From assembly GCF_014212175.1 (NCBI RefSeq), contig NZ_JACJVR010000011.1:1-64000 (forward strand): 64,000 nucleotides of DNA, written 5' to 3'. The notes under the pieces were generated by a model. It was given only the letters and a program-made list of their open reading frames with translations, made no database searches and was not told the DNA's origin. The stretch comes from Cohnella xylanilytica (GTDB lineage Bacteria > Bacillota > Bacilli > Paenibacillales > Paenibacillaceae). The translations under genes were made by a program, and so were the position numbers. Below, piece after piece: positions 44,112 to 52,527 of this stretch (its first letter is position 1; every line of letters begins with the position of its first letter).

Positions 44112-44267
44112 AGAAAATCTCTCCTTCAGGGATGGTATCGTACTCCTCCAGCGTAATCGCGGTCGGCCGCGGCCAGCCAGTGGAGGCTTCCCGGGAATCC
44201 GGGAAGTTCCGCCGGGAATCCGCCGATACGAAGAGTGGACTTGTCGATACCCGTCCCTATTCGGAGA

Positions 44268-44306
44268 GGGGAGACGGCTAAGCGTTCAGATACCGTTCCC
44301 GAATGA
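44268..44306. repeat. 39-bp direct repeat, right copy
   Basis: The same 39 bases as 39319-39357 with one difference. It contains the last nine codons and the stop of the dinB-like gene on the minus strand and ten bases beyond it. Confidence 0.85.
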
Positions 44307-44796
44307 TCCGGAGATGGTGGAGCTCGTGGCCGCAGATGACGCAAGCCAGCGCGCGGGCGGAGATCGTCGTGTTGCTGGCCGTTCCCTTGCGCAGCCAGGC
44401 TTCCTCGGACAGGCCGCGAAGCAGCGTCAGCGTCGCCTGCCTCACCGCCGCGTAATCTTCGGCCAGCTGCCGGATCGGGAGCGAGTCGAAGCCGGCGCCG
44501 GGGACGAGAATGTCCTGGTCGTAGCCGGGCAAGGGCGTCGTATCGCCTCTCGCGATGCGCAACAGCCGGTAGCTCATGATCCGTTCATTGTCGACGATGT
44601 GGCCGAACGCTTCCTTGAGGCTCCACTTGCCCGGCGCGTACCGGTAAGCGCCCTGCTCTTCCGTCAAGGAACCCAGCAGCTCGAGGGTACCCTCGCCCTG
44701 CTTCCTTAAGATCTCGATCAGATCGCCTTCGGGCGTCAGCGATACGTAATTGCCGAAGAACGAGCCGTATTCGTCCGTGCCTGGTCTGCCTCTCAT
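44278..44796 (-). CDS. DinB/DfsB-family protein
   Basis: A 172-residue four-helix protein of the DinB superfamily. Metal-ligand-type histidines are in FGHIVDNERIMSYRLLRIARGD and VICGHELHHLRIIRERY. Family members include thiol-dependent enzymes and damage-induced proteins with no fixed role. The last nine codons lie in a 39-bp sequence repeated at the end of the DUF817 gene. Confidence 0.85.
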   Translation of the reverse strand: MRGRPGTDEYGSFFGNYVSLTPEGDLIEILRKQGEGTLELLGSLTEEQGAYRYAPGKWSLKEAFGHIVDNERIMSYRLLRIARGDTTPLPGYDQDILVPGAGFDSLPIRQLAEDYAAVRQATLTLLRGLSEEAWLRKGTASNTTISARALACVICGHELHHLRIIRERYLNA

Positions 44797-44850
44797 AAGA
44801 ACCCTCCTAACCGGAATTTAATAGTAGATTATTTTCCCGAGCAGGTCCTG

Positions 44851-45579
44851 TCAAGAATTCAAATAACTTCCGATCTCCCCGGGCAGCGGAACCGTGTCCC
44901 ACGGAGACCAATAATAGCTCTTGTCGTCATGGAAAAGATGATATCGGAAGCCGACCGTCCCGCCCGCGGACAGCACGACCGTGAAGATCTCGGGATCCGG
45001 ACCGCCGGGAGCGGGGGAGTAGGATTCGGAGGCGGCGCTCCGTTCGAGCAGGTTCACGAAGGCGGCGGCCTTCTCGCCTTCGAGAAGATTCGTCATCGCC
45101 GGTTCGTCGTCCGGGCCGTATCGATAGATCTCGACGAGGGTTACTTTGTCCTTCGGAATATCTTTGAAATGCCAAGGGTAGCCGGTCTGCTTCTCCGGGT
45201 CGGCATAGAGCGCGTACCCGCCGATCGCCTTGTCGTCTCGAACCGCGAGGATCGACCGGTCGGGGCGGCTCTTCAGTTCATAGAGCACCGTGCCCGGTTC
45301 GAGGTAAGCGGCGTCCCCGTTCTTCGACCGATACCCGGGAGTATGAACGTTGCCCTCGAGCTTGAACTTCACCTCGCCGACGCCGGGCCCGATATCGGAG
45401 GGATCCGTCAGCGCTCTGTTGTACATCGCCTCATAGGAACGGCCGTCCCACTTCACGAAGTCGACCCAATCGATCGAGACGTTCGCCCGGACCAGCGGAT
45501 TGCCACGGCAGCCCGTCAAGGCCAACGCCAGCAGCGCGATCGCGAGAAGCGGGCAGGCCGCGAGCCTGACGATTCGCAT
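44851..45579 (-). CDS. Putative lipoprotein
   Basis: A 242-residue exported protein with a lipoprotein signal: MRIVRLAACPLLAIALLALA then lipobox LTGC. The mature part is acidic and beta-rich without a recognised motif. It may act at the membrane surface. It is the first gene upstream of the dinB-like gene in the same orientation, 54 bases apart, and might share its transcript. Confidence 0.75.
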   Translation of the reverse strand: MRIVRLAACPLLAIALLALALTGCRGNPLVRANVSIDWVDFVKWDGRSYEAMYNRALTDPSDIGPGVGEVKFKLEGNVHTPGYRSKNGDAAYLEPGTVLYELKSRPDRSILAVRDDKAIGGYALYADPEKQTGYPWHFKDIPKDKVTLVEIYRYGPDDEPAMTNLLEGEKAAAFVNLLERSAASESYSPAPGGPDPEIFTVVLSAGGTVGFRYHLFHDDKSYYWSPWDTVPLPGEIGSYLNS

Positions 45580-45810
45580 CTCTTATCCCCCAATTCGTCT
45601 TTGTTTTTTTCGTTTGTTCACTTAGACGTCACTTCCGAACCATATGTTTCCATGGCGGACCGTCATAAATGCGGAAGGAACGGGGCATTTTAGGAAGGGG
45701 CCGTCTTGTGACAAAGTTGTTACGGAGGAATTTTCGGACTTGCGTCCGACGCTTCCGGAATATAACATATAGGATAATGGGAAGCTTATGAACAAAAGGA
45801 GGTCGCACCC

Positions 45811-46017
45811 ATGTTCCTGGCGGCAAACGCGGAGGAATCGGCAAGCTTGTTCACTCCGTTCGACATCTTTATGGTTATCTTTACCGTGCTGATTGCGATC
45901 GGAATCGTGCGTCTGCTGATGGCGCGCCCGAAGAAGAACTTCTTCGCCATCGGATTCGGATTGGTGGCGTTGATCGTATTCCTCATCGCAGACGTCAAGA
46001 TGGTCAGCGGCTGGTAA
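45811..46017 (+). CDS. Small membrane protein, DUF2759-like
   Basis: A 68-residue protein with two transmembrane helices (about residues 18-37 and 44-62) separated by a short basic loop (MARPKKNF). The pattern NFFAIGFGLVALIVFL resembles the DUF2759 family of Bacilli (unknown function). AAAGGAGGTC precedes the ATG, and a terminator follows. Confidence 0.7.
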   Translation: MFLAANAEESASLFTPFDIFMVIFTVLIAIGIVRLLMARPKKNFFAIGFGLVALIVFLIADVKMVSGW

Positions 46018-46040
46018 TGGTTCCATAGCGCGCGAACCGG

Positions 46041-46077
46041 AAGCGGGTTGGAGAGAGAATCTCCGGCCCGCTTTTTT
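46041..46077 (+). terminator. Terminator after the small membrane protein gene
   Basis: AAGCGGG pairs with CCCGCTT and inside GGAG pairs with CTCC, followed by six T residues. Confidence 0.85.
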
Positions 46078-46230
46078 GTGCCGTTTTTCGCTGCGATCCG
46101 CGAATCTTGCGGAATCGGGAGCGATTTTTTGTGGGCGATGTCGTTCGAATCTATCTGTGGCGGAGCGGAGAAGTATGTTAAATTATTCTAGTCTGAGAAA
46201 ATCCTAATTTGCTTGACTGGAGGAGAGGGT

Positions 46231-47352
46231 TTGAAGCAGCGTTCGAGCCGCCGGCTGGCGGTTATCGCGCTAGGCGCCGCGATCGGATTCGCGGCCGGAG
46301 ATGCGGAAGCGGTGGCGCCCGCGAAGGCGTCCTTGGATGCCCAGGTCATCAACGGAGAGGTCTACGTCAAGGCCTCGTCGCTCGTCGCCCAACTGGGCGG
46401 TTCGGGGTCTTACGATCCCGGCACGAAGAAGTACAATTACGCCGCGGCCGACGCGGTGCCGGACGTCGTCAAGAAGGTGTCTCCTTCCGTCGTCGCCATT
46501 ATCGGCAAGCCCCAAGACCAGAACGCTTCGAACCGGTTCTCGCTCGCCCACGGGACGGGCGTGATCTTGAAGAGCGACGGGCTGATCCTGACCAACACGC
46601 ACGTCGTGAACGGAATGGACCATATCGTCGTGGTGACGTCCGACGGCAAGGAATACGAGGGGACGCGGAAGTACATGGACGCGACCAGCGACCTGTCTCT
46701 CTTGCAGATCAAGGCGACCGGCTTGAAGCCGGCGAAGTTCGCCGCTTCGCCTCTCCAGGTGCAGGTCGGCGAGACGGTCGTCGCCATCGGAACCCCGGTC
46801 TCCTTCTCGCTGCGCAACACGGCGACCGTAGGCGTGATCAGCGGGATGAACCGGTCGGTCTCGTCGCATTACAACCTGTTGCAGACGGACGCGGCCATCA
46901 ACCCCGGCAACAGCGGGGGACCGCTCGTCAATCTGAAGGGCGAAGTCGTCGGCATCAACTCGATGAAGTTCGTGGACGTCGATATCGACAGCATGGGCTT
47001 CGCCATTCCGGCCGACACGGCGCAATACATCATCCACCAGATCGCCAAGTACGGCAAGGTGATGCGGCCGACGCTGGGCCTCGATCTGGAGGAGAGCTGG
47101 TCGGCCGTCGTCGGGCTGCCGACGGAGGAGCCGATGAAGGTGATCGGAATCTCGTCTGCCGAAGCCCGGAACGCCGGAATTCAAGCGGGCGACGCCTTGT
47201 ACTCGGTGAACGGCAAACAGGTCTCCACCGAGGTCGAACTGAACGAATTGCTCAAAAGTTATTTGCCCGGACAGACGGTGACGGTTACGCTGCTGTCGGA
47301 CGGGGATCTCGTCAATCGCAAGCTCGTGCTCGCGGCGAGCTCGGCCAAATAG
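46231..47352 (+). CDS. HtrA-like S1C serine protease with PDZ domain
   Basis: A 373-residue exported protease starting at TTG 46231 (AGGAGAGGG upstream). Signal peptide about residues 1-28. A short stalk-like segment (INGEVYVKASSLVAQLGGSG) precedes the trypsin-like domain, with catalytic H in LTNTHVV, D in TSDLSLLQ and S in NPGNSGGPL. A C-terminal PDZ domain holds GIQAGDALYSVNGKQV. It likely degrades or refolds misfolded proteins at the cell surface. The next gene, a stalk-domain protein, begins 19 bases downstream, and the two may act together. Confidence 0.9.
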   Translation: MKQRSSRRLAVIALGAAIGFAAGDAEAVAPAKASLDAQVINGEVYVKASSLVAQLGGSGSYDPGTKKYNYAAADAVPDVVKKVSPSVVAIIGKPQDQNASNRFSLAHGTGVILKSDGLILTNTHVVNGMDHIVVVTSDGKEYEGTRKYMDATSDLSLLQIKATGLKPAKFAASPLQVQVGETVVAIGTPVSFSLRNTATVGVISGMNRSVSSHYNLLQTDAAINPGNSGGPLVNLKGEVVGINSMKFVDVDIDSMGFAIPADTAQYIIHQIAKYGKVMRPTLGLDLEESWSAVVGLPTEEPMKVIGISSAEARNAGIQAGDALYSVNGKQVSTEVELNELLKSYLPGQTVTVTLLSDGDLVNRKLVLAASSAK

Positions 47353-47371
47353 GAAGGGAGAACATCCGTCG

Positions 47372-49285
47372 ATGGTTCTGAATCGCTTCGCCCGAACGTC
47401 CTTATCTTTTTTACTCGTTATCGCGCTCTTCTTCTCGTTAGCCTTGTCCGCTTCGGCGGCCGACGAAGCGGCCGCCTCGGGATTGGATATCCGCCTGAAG
47501 GCCGGCAGCGGATCGATGACCGTGAACGGCAAGGCGGTGGCCGTGCAGGCGCCGTTCCAACAATCGGGAACGACCTACGTGCCGCTCAGCGTCATCACCA
47601 AGGGATTCGGCGCGAGCCTTCAGCTTAAGGATAACAAGATTATTACCTTGAAGTATATGACCCATACGGTCGTTCTGACGATCGGAAGCAAGACGGCGTG
47701 GATCGACGGCAAGAAGGCGACGCTGGCCGCCGCCCCCGTCGTGGTCAAAGGCGTGACGATGGTTCCGATTCGCGTCGTCGAAGCGTTCGGAGGCAAGGTC
47801 GCCGTCGTCGCCGCGACGAAGGAGATCCGCATTACGTCCGCGACCGGATCGGCAGCCGGCACCGGAGGAGCCGGCGGCATCGACACCGATGCCGGCAAGT
47901 CCCGGATCGGCGACAGCTACTTCCAGTGGTCCATGAACTACCCGACGGGACTGGCGCAGAACTTCCAATCCGATAACGGCGATTACCTGTCGTTCCAGGA
48001 CGTGAAGAAGGAGTTCTACTTGTCCGTCGGCGCGGAAGAGGCCGAAGAGCCGATGGATGCGGCCGAACAACTGGATTATCTGAAGGACAACGTGCTGTAC
48101 GACGAGACGGTGCTCGATTCGAAGCCGGTCAAGCGCTCGGGACTGACGTTCCAGCGAGTCGTCGCCAAGTCGTCCGAGACCGGGTTCTACTACGATTACC
48201 GCGGCATTCAAGCCAACGGGCGCTTCTACACGCTCTCCTTCGGCAAGAAGGCCAAGTCCGTCGACGAGCTGAACGCGAGCTCGTCCATTCTGGACAGCTT
48301 CGAAGTCAAGTTCGACGCTTCGAACAAGGCGCTGAAGGACTTGACGAAGGTGAAGGACGGGCTTGTCGCCTTCGCGAACGACGATTACGGCCTGGAGCTC
48401 AAGCTGCCTCCCGATTGGGTGGAAGACAGCGACGGGGATTCCTCCGCCTATTATTACAACGAGACTTCGGATTTGTCCTTCTACGTCTACTCGGCCCCTT
48501 CCGGCGACACGGCCGCGGCTTGGTCGGAGAAGTACACGGATAAATTCAAGAAGTTCTTCGCGGAGACGTCCCGGACGGGACCCGAATCCTCCGATATCGT
48601 ATGGAACGGCGTTCCGGCCAAGCAAGTCCATTATTCGTATCTGACGGATACGGGCTGGTCGGAAGAATACGACATCTTCGCCGTGCGCGGGTCTTACAAG
48701 TACATGATCTCCCTGAGCTTCGACAAGAAGGACAAGGCGAAGGGCGATGAAGCGCTCCAGCTCGTTCTGGACAACATGAAGGTGGACTTCTCCCAGGTGG
48801 AGCGGACGATCGGCGAGCTGCCCGATCCGATCGACTCGGAGAAGCTGGAGGAAGTCGTCGCCAAGAAGAGCAAGAAGTACGGATACAGCGTCTCGATTCC
48901 GAAGTATTGGGTCGGAGGCGAGAAGGATTTCGAGAAGGAGAGCGTCACATATTCCGGAGTAGGGCTCAGCTTCCTGATCGCCGTCAACCCCGACACCAAG
49001 CTGGATTTGTACCCCGATCTGGTGCAGAAGCAGTATACGAGCTCCGGGGTCATGGAATTGACCGACAAGAAAGAGATCGCGGTCGGCGCGGCGAAAGGGT
49101 TCGAGATGTCGTTCAAGATCGTGGCGGCCAAAGAAGGAGACGGCGGACTCGTCAAGCTGTACCTTCTGGAGAACGGCGGCAACGTCTATCTGGTGCAGTG
49201 GATGGTTCAGAATCCGAACGCGACCGAATTCAACCTCAAGCAATTGGACGATGTTATGAACTCCTTCAAGTTCACGGAATCCTGA
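47372..49285 (+). CDS. Secreted protein with a stalk (copper-amine-oxidase N-terminal-like) domain
   Basis: A 637-residue exported protein: signal peptide (about residues 1-29), a stalk domain (about 40-150) with TVNGKAVAVQAPFQQSGTTYVPLSVI and VVVKGVTMVPIRVVEAFGG, and then three related segments of about 140 residues, each with tryptophan and tyrosine motifs such as LPPDWVEDSDGD and IPKYWVGGEKDF, resembling PsbP-like domains. A linker rich in glycine and alanine follows the stalk. Its role is unknown; wall-surface binding is possible. It is in an operon with the HtrA-like protease. Confidence 0.78.
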   Translation: MVLNRFARTSLSFLLVIALFFSLALSASAADEAAASGLDIRLKAGSGSMTVNGKAVAVQAPFQQSGTTYVPLSVITKGFGASLQLKDNKIITLKYMTHTVVLTIGSKTAWIDGKKATLAAAPVVVKGVTMVPIRVVEAFGGKVAVVAATKEIRITSATGSAAGTGGAGGIDTDAGKSRIGDSYFQWSMNYPTGLAQNFQSDNGDYLSFQDVKKEFYLSVGAEEAEEPMDAAEQLDYLKDNVLYDETVLDSKPVKRSGLTFQRVVAKSSETGFYYDYRGIQANGRFYTLSFGKKAKSVDELNASSSILDSFEVKFDASNKALKDLTKVKDGLVAFANDDYGLELKLPPDWVEDSDGDSSAYYYNETSDLSFYVYSAPSGDTAAAWSEKYTDKFKKFFAETSRTGPESSDIVWNGVPAKQVHYSYLTDTGWSEEYDIFAVRGSYKYMISLSFDKKDKAKGDEALQLVLDNMKVDFSQVERTIGELPDPIDSEKLEEVVAKKSKKYGYSVSIPKYWVGGEKDFEKESVTYSGVGLSFLIAVNPDTKLDLYPDLVQKQYTSSGVMELTDKKEIAVGAAKGFEMSFKIVAAKEGDGGLVKLYLLENGGNVYLVQWMVQNPNATEFNLKQLDDVMNSFKFTES

Positions 49286-49300
49286 GAGAGGATTCGCAAG

Positions 49301-49340
49301 GTCCGGATCGGCTTCGCAGGCCGTTTCCGGACTTTTCTTT
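49301..49340 (+). terminator. Terminator after the stalk-domain gene
   Basis: GTCCGGA pairs with TCCGGAC, with an inner CGGC stem, then TTTTCTTTT. Confidence 0.8.
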
Positions 49341-49414
49341 TGGCCCCGCGCGGCGCGGTTTGATATACTAGGGTCAGTCGACCGCCTGCCGGCGGTATGG
49401 AGGTATAAATCGCA

Positions 49415-51937
49415 ATGACAGACAAAGCCGTCATACGGCGTGAAGATATCGAATTGCTGGCTCCGGCCGGAGATTGGGAGTGCATGAAGGCCGCGGTCGC
49501 GAACGGAGCGGACGCGATCTTCTTCGGCGTGGAGAAGTTCAACGCGCGGGCTCGCGCCAACAACTTCAAGATGGAAGAGCTCCCAGAGATCATGAGGTTC
49601 CTGCACCGCTACGGGGTGAAGGGCTTCCTGACGTTCAACATTCTCGTCTTCGAGGACGAGCTCCGCGACGCGCGCGTTCTGGTGGACGCATGCATCGAAG
49701 CGGGCGTGGACGCGGTGATCGTGCAGGATCTTGGGTTGGTGAAAATGATAAGGGAGATGTCCCCGGACTTCCCGATCCACGGGTCGACGCAGATGACGAT
49801 CACTTCTCCGGAAGCCGTCGAGTTCACGAAGCCGTTCGGCCTCGAGCGGGTCGTCCTCGGCCGGGAGAACAACCTGAAGCAGATCAAGAAGATCGGCGAG
49901 CAGGCGAAGCTGCCGATGGAAGTGTTCGTGCACGGGGCGCTGTGCGTCTCTTACTCCGGCCAGTGCCTGACGTCGGAAGTTTGGGGCGGCCGCTCGGCGA
50001 ACCGCGGCGAATGCGCGCAGGCGTGCCGCCTGCCGTACGACCTGATGGTCGACGGCGTGCAGAAGCCGATGGGCGACATCGCGTACCTGCTGTCGCCGAA
50101 GGACCTCGCGGCGCTCGACCTGATGCCGGAGCTGATCGAAGCCGGGGTCACGTCGTTCAAGATCGAGGGCCGGCTGAAGAGCCCGGAATACGTCGCCAAC
50201 GTCGTGAGCAAGTATCGGCGCGCCATCGACAAGTACTTCGAAGGGGACGAGTCGGAGCCGTCGGCCGAGGAAGTGCGCGAGCTGCAGCAGAGCTTCTCGC
50301 GCGGGTTCACGCACGGATTCTTGGAAGGGACGAACAACAAGAAGCTCGTCGACGGGACGTTCCCGAAGAGCCGCGGCGTGTACCTCGGCCGGGTCGAGAA
50401 GATTCTGCGGGACGGCGTCGTCTGCACGATCGAAGCGCCGCTCAAGCGCGGCGACGGCCTCGTCTTCGACGCGGGGGACCCGACGAAGAAGGAAGAGGGC
50501 GGACGGGTGTACGACGTGCGCAGAAGCGGGACGAAGCTGGAGGGCGAAGTGCCGGAAGGCGAGCGCATCGAGATCGTGATGGGCCGCAGCGACGTCGACC
50601 TGACGCGCCTGCACGAGGGCGACCGTATCTGGAAGACGAGCGACCCGGCTCTGGACAAGCGGCTGCGGAGCACGTTCGAGACCGAGAAGCCGTACCGGAC
50701 GTTCCCGGTGGCGGTGACGGTGGAAGGGCGCGAAGGGGCGCCGCTGCGGACGATCTGGACGGACCTGGACAAAGGGTCGACCGTCGTCGCGCAGTCGGAG
50801 ATGCCGCTCGAGCGCGCCGAGAAGCGGCCGCTCGGCCGCGAGGTGCTTGAGGAGCAGCTCGGCCGGCTGGGCGGAACGCTCTATCGGCTCGAGCAGCTGA
50901 CGGTGTCGCTGGAGGGCGAGGTTATCGTGCCCAAGAGCGAGCTGAACCGCATTCGCCGCGACGCGGCAGAGCGTCTCGAAGCGATGCGGGAGCTGCCGCC
51001 GAAGTATACCCGGCTGCAGGGAGCCGGCGCTCTGGCGCCCAAGGTCTCGTTCAAGGCGGACCCGGAGCCGGTAACCTCGCCGCGGTTGACCGCGCTCTGC
51101 CGCACGCTCGAGCAGGTGAAGGCGGCCGTGCGAACGGACGCGGCGATGATCTACGCCGACTTCGAGTTCATCAAGCAGTTCCCCGACGCGATCGCCGTCT
51201 GCCGCGAGGCGGGCAAGCCGATCGCGCTGGCGACGCCGCGCATCCATATGCCGGGAGAGAACGGCTACCATCGCAACATTCTGAACCTGAAGCCGGACGC
51301 GGTGCTCGTCCGCAACACGGGGGCGCTCTATTATTACCTGAGGGAGCGCGCCGAGAAGCCGGGCGAGAAGCACCCGCTGCTGATCGGAGACTTCTCCCTG
51401 AACGTGTCCAACCACAAGACCGTCGAGCTGTTCCGCGAGGCGGGTCTCGATTGGGTAACTCCGTCGTACGACCTCAACATCCAGCAGATGGTCGACATGC
51501 TGCGGATGGCGGACACGTCGAGGCTGGAGATCGTCATCCACCAGCATCTGCCGATGTTCCACACGGAGCACTGCGTCTACTGCACGTTCCTGAGCGAAGG
51601 GACCGACTATACGAACTGCGGCCGTCCGTGCGAAGAGCATCGCGCTTCGCTGCAGGACCGGATCGGCATGTCCCATCCGGTGCGAGTCGACGAAGGCTGC
51701 CGCAACACCGTCTACAACGCCATCGAGCAGTCGGGCGCCGAATACTTGAGCGAATTCAAGGAGCTGGGCGTTCCGTCCTACCGGGTCGAGTTCCTGGAAG
51801 AGAACGCGGAGAAGGTGCAGGAGGTGCTGTCGCTGTATCGCTCCGCCCTAGACGGCCGCATCGGAGGAAGCGAAGTGTGGCGCAAGCTGAAGGCGACCAA
51901 CCAGCTCGGCGTCACCCGCGGCCAGCTCGTGCGCTGA
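49415..51937 (+). CDS. Peptidase U32 family protein with DUF3656
   Basis: An 840-residue protein. The N-terminal U32 domain carries the family segment GQCLTSEVWGGRSANRGECAQACRLPYD, with cysteines that may bind an iron-sulfur cluster; DUF3656 and a C-terminal cysteine-rich part (HTEHCVYCTFLSEGTDYTNCGRPCEEH) follow. Family members such as RlhA and TrhP modify 23S rRNA or tRNA by hydroxylation, and others are secreted proteases; this architecture matches the RNA-hydroxylation type more. Which base it modifies is unknown. A bidirectional terminator follows. Confidence 0.88.
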   Translation: MTDKAVIRREDIELLAPAGDWECMKAAVANGADAIFFGVEKFNARARANNFKMEELPEIMRFLHRYGVKGFLTFNILVFEDELRDARVLVDACIEAGVDAVIVQDLGLVKMIREMSPDFPIHGSTQMTITSPEAVEFTKPFGLERVVLGRENNLKQIKKIGEQAKLPMEVFVHGALCVSYSGQCLTSEVWGGRSANRGECAQACRLPYDLMVDGVQKPMGDIAYLLSPKDLAALDLMPELIEAGVTSFKIEGRLKSPEYVANVVSKYRRAIDKYFEGDESEPSAEEVRELQQSFSRGFTHGFLEGTNNKKLVDGTFPKSRGVYLGRVEKILRDGVVCTIEAPLKRGDGLVFDAGDPTKKEEGGRVYDVRRSGTKLEGEVPEGERIEIVMGRSDVDLTRLHEGDRIWKTSDPALDKRLRSTFETEKPYRTFPVAVTVEGREGAPLRTIWTDLDKGSTVVAQSEMPLERAEKRPLGREVLEEQLGRLGGTLYRLEQLTVSLEGEVIVPKSELNRIRRDAAERLEAMRELPPKYTRLQGAGALAPKVSFKADPEPVTSPRLTALCRTLEQVKAAVRTDAAMIYADFEFIKQFPDAIAVCREAGKPIALATPRIHMPGENGYHRNILNLKPDAVLVRNTGALYYYLRERAEKPGEKHPLLIGDFSLNVSNHKTVELFREAGLDWVTPSYDLNIQQMVDMLRMADTSRLEIVIHQHLPMFHTEHCVYCTFLSEGTDYTNCGRPCEEHRASLQDRIGMSHPVRVDEGCRNTVYNAIEQSGAEYLSEFKELGVPSYRVEFLEENAEKVQEVLSLYRSALDGRIGGSEVWRKLKATNQLGVTRGQLVR

Positions 51938-51947
51938 TAACAAAACG

Positions 51948-51997
51948 ACGTCTGCCCCGGCTCCCTGATACGAGGGGGCCGGAGCAGACGTTTTTTT
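51948..51997. terminator. Bidirectional terminator
   Basis: An imperfect stem of about 17 base pairs beginning ACGTCTGCC and ending GGCAGACGT-type, with seven T after it on the plus strand and AAAACG (TTTTG on minus) on the other side. It serves the U32 gene and the convergent small gene. Confidence 0.85.
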
Positions 51998-52006
51998 ATC
52001 TTCGCG

Positions 52007-52228
52007 TCACTCGTCGAAGAGCGCGAACGTGCACCCGTCCTTGGTGCAGAAGACGGAGCCGGCGTTCGTACCGACCGAATCGCGAAGCTTCTGGACGGCG
52101 GCGGCGGCCGCCCTTTTCTGCTGCGCAATCTCCGAGTTCACCGACTTGCGGACCTGGCGGCTCTTCTTGGCCGCGCTGGCGGCCCGGGCGGCTGTCGCTT
52201 TGTTCGCGGCGGTTTTGCGGCTGGACAT
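52007..52228 (-). CDS. Small basic protein, function unknown
   Basis: A 73-residue protein with a lysine-, arginine- and alanine-rich N-terminal half (SRKTAANKATAARAASAAKKSRQ) and a cysteine-containing tail (VFCTKDGCTFALFDE). The alanine/lysine stretch could bind nucleic acid. AAGGAGGG precedes the ATG. I do not recognise the family. Confidence 0.55.
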   Translation of the reverse strand: MSSRKTAANKATAARAASAAKKSRQVRKSVNSEIAQQKRAAAAAVQKLRDSVGTNAGSVFCTKDGCTFALFDE

Positions 52229-52523
52229 GCGATCCCTCCTTTTCCCCTTGACTGATACAAGCTATTCGGAGCCTCGGGTGGAAGGTTGGACGACCCGACC
52301 GCCGTCTTCGATAAAGCGGCGGAAGCCGAGTACAGAATTAACGGCGGGTTTACATAAACCGGGAAATGCGCTGTCGTTCGGGTGATAAAATCGGTCAACA
52401 CCCATTCGCATTTAGAGAGAGGGATCGTATGATGAGGTTGTACGACGAACGTTTCCCAGCATTTGTCGCATTGGGCGGCGTTTTCCTTTACAATAAGAAT
52501 AAGGTTCAAGGAGGCTGCGGAGC
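52229..52523. other. Intergenic region upstream of ugd
   Basis: About 295 bases between divergent genes. It holds the 32-codon frame listed next and no clear consensus promoter. I see no other structure. Confidence 0.4.
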
Positions 52524-52527
52524 ATGA
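52429..52527 (+). CDS. Possible 32-residue leader peptide gene
   Basis: ATG 52429 follows GAGAGAGGG by five bases and encodes 32 residues ending NKVQGGCGA; the stop overlaps the ugd start codon (ATGA). The peptide is hydrophobic with two cysteine-proximal glycines. It could be a translationally coupled leader. The short length and lack of homology make it uncertain; it could also be chance. Confidence 0.35.
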   Translation: MMRLYDERFPAFVALGGVFLYNKNKVQGGCGA

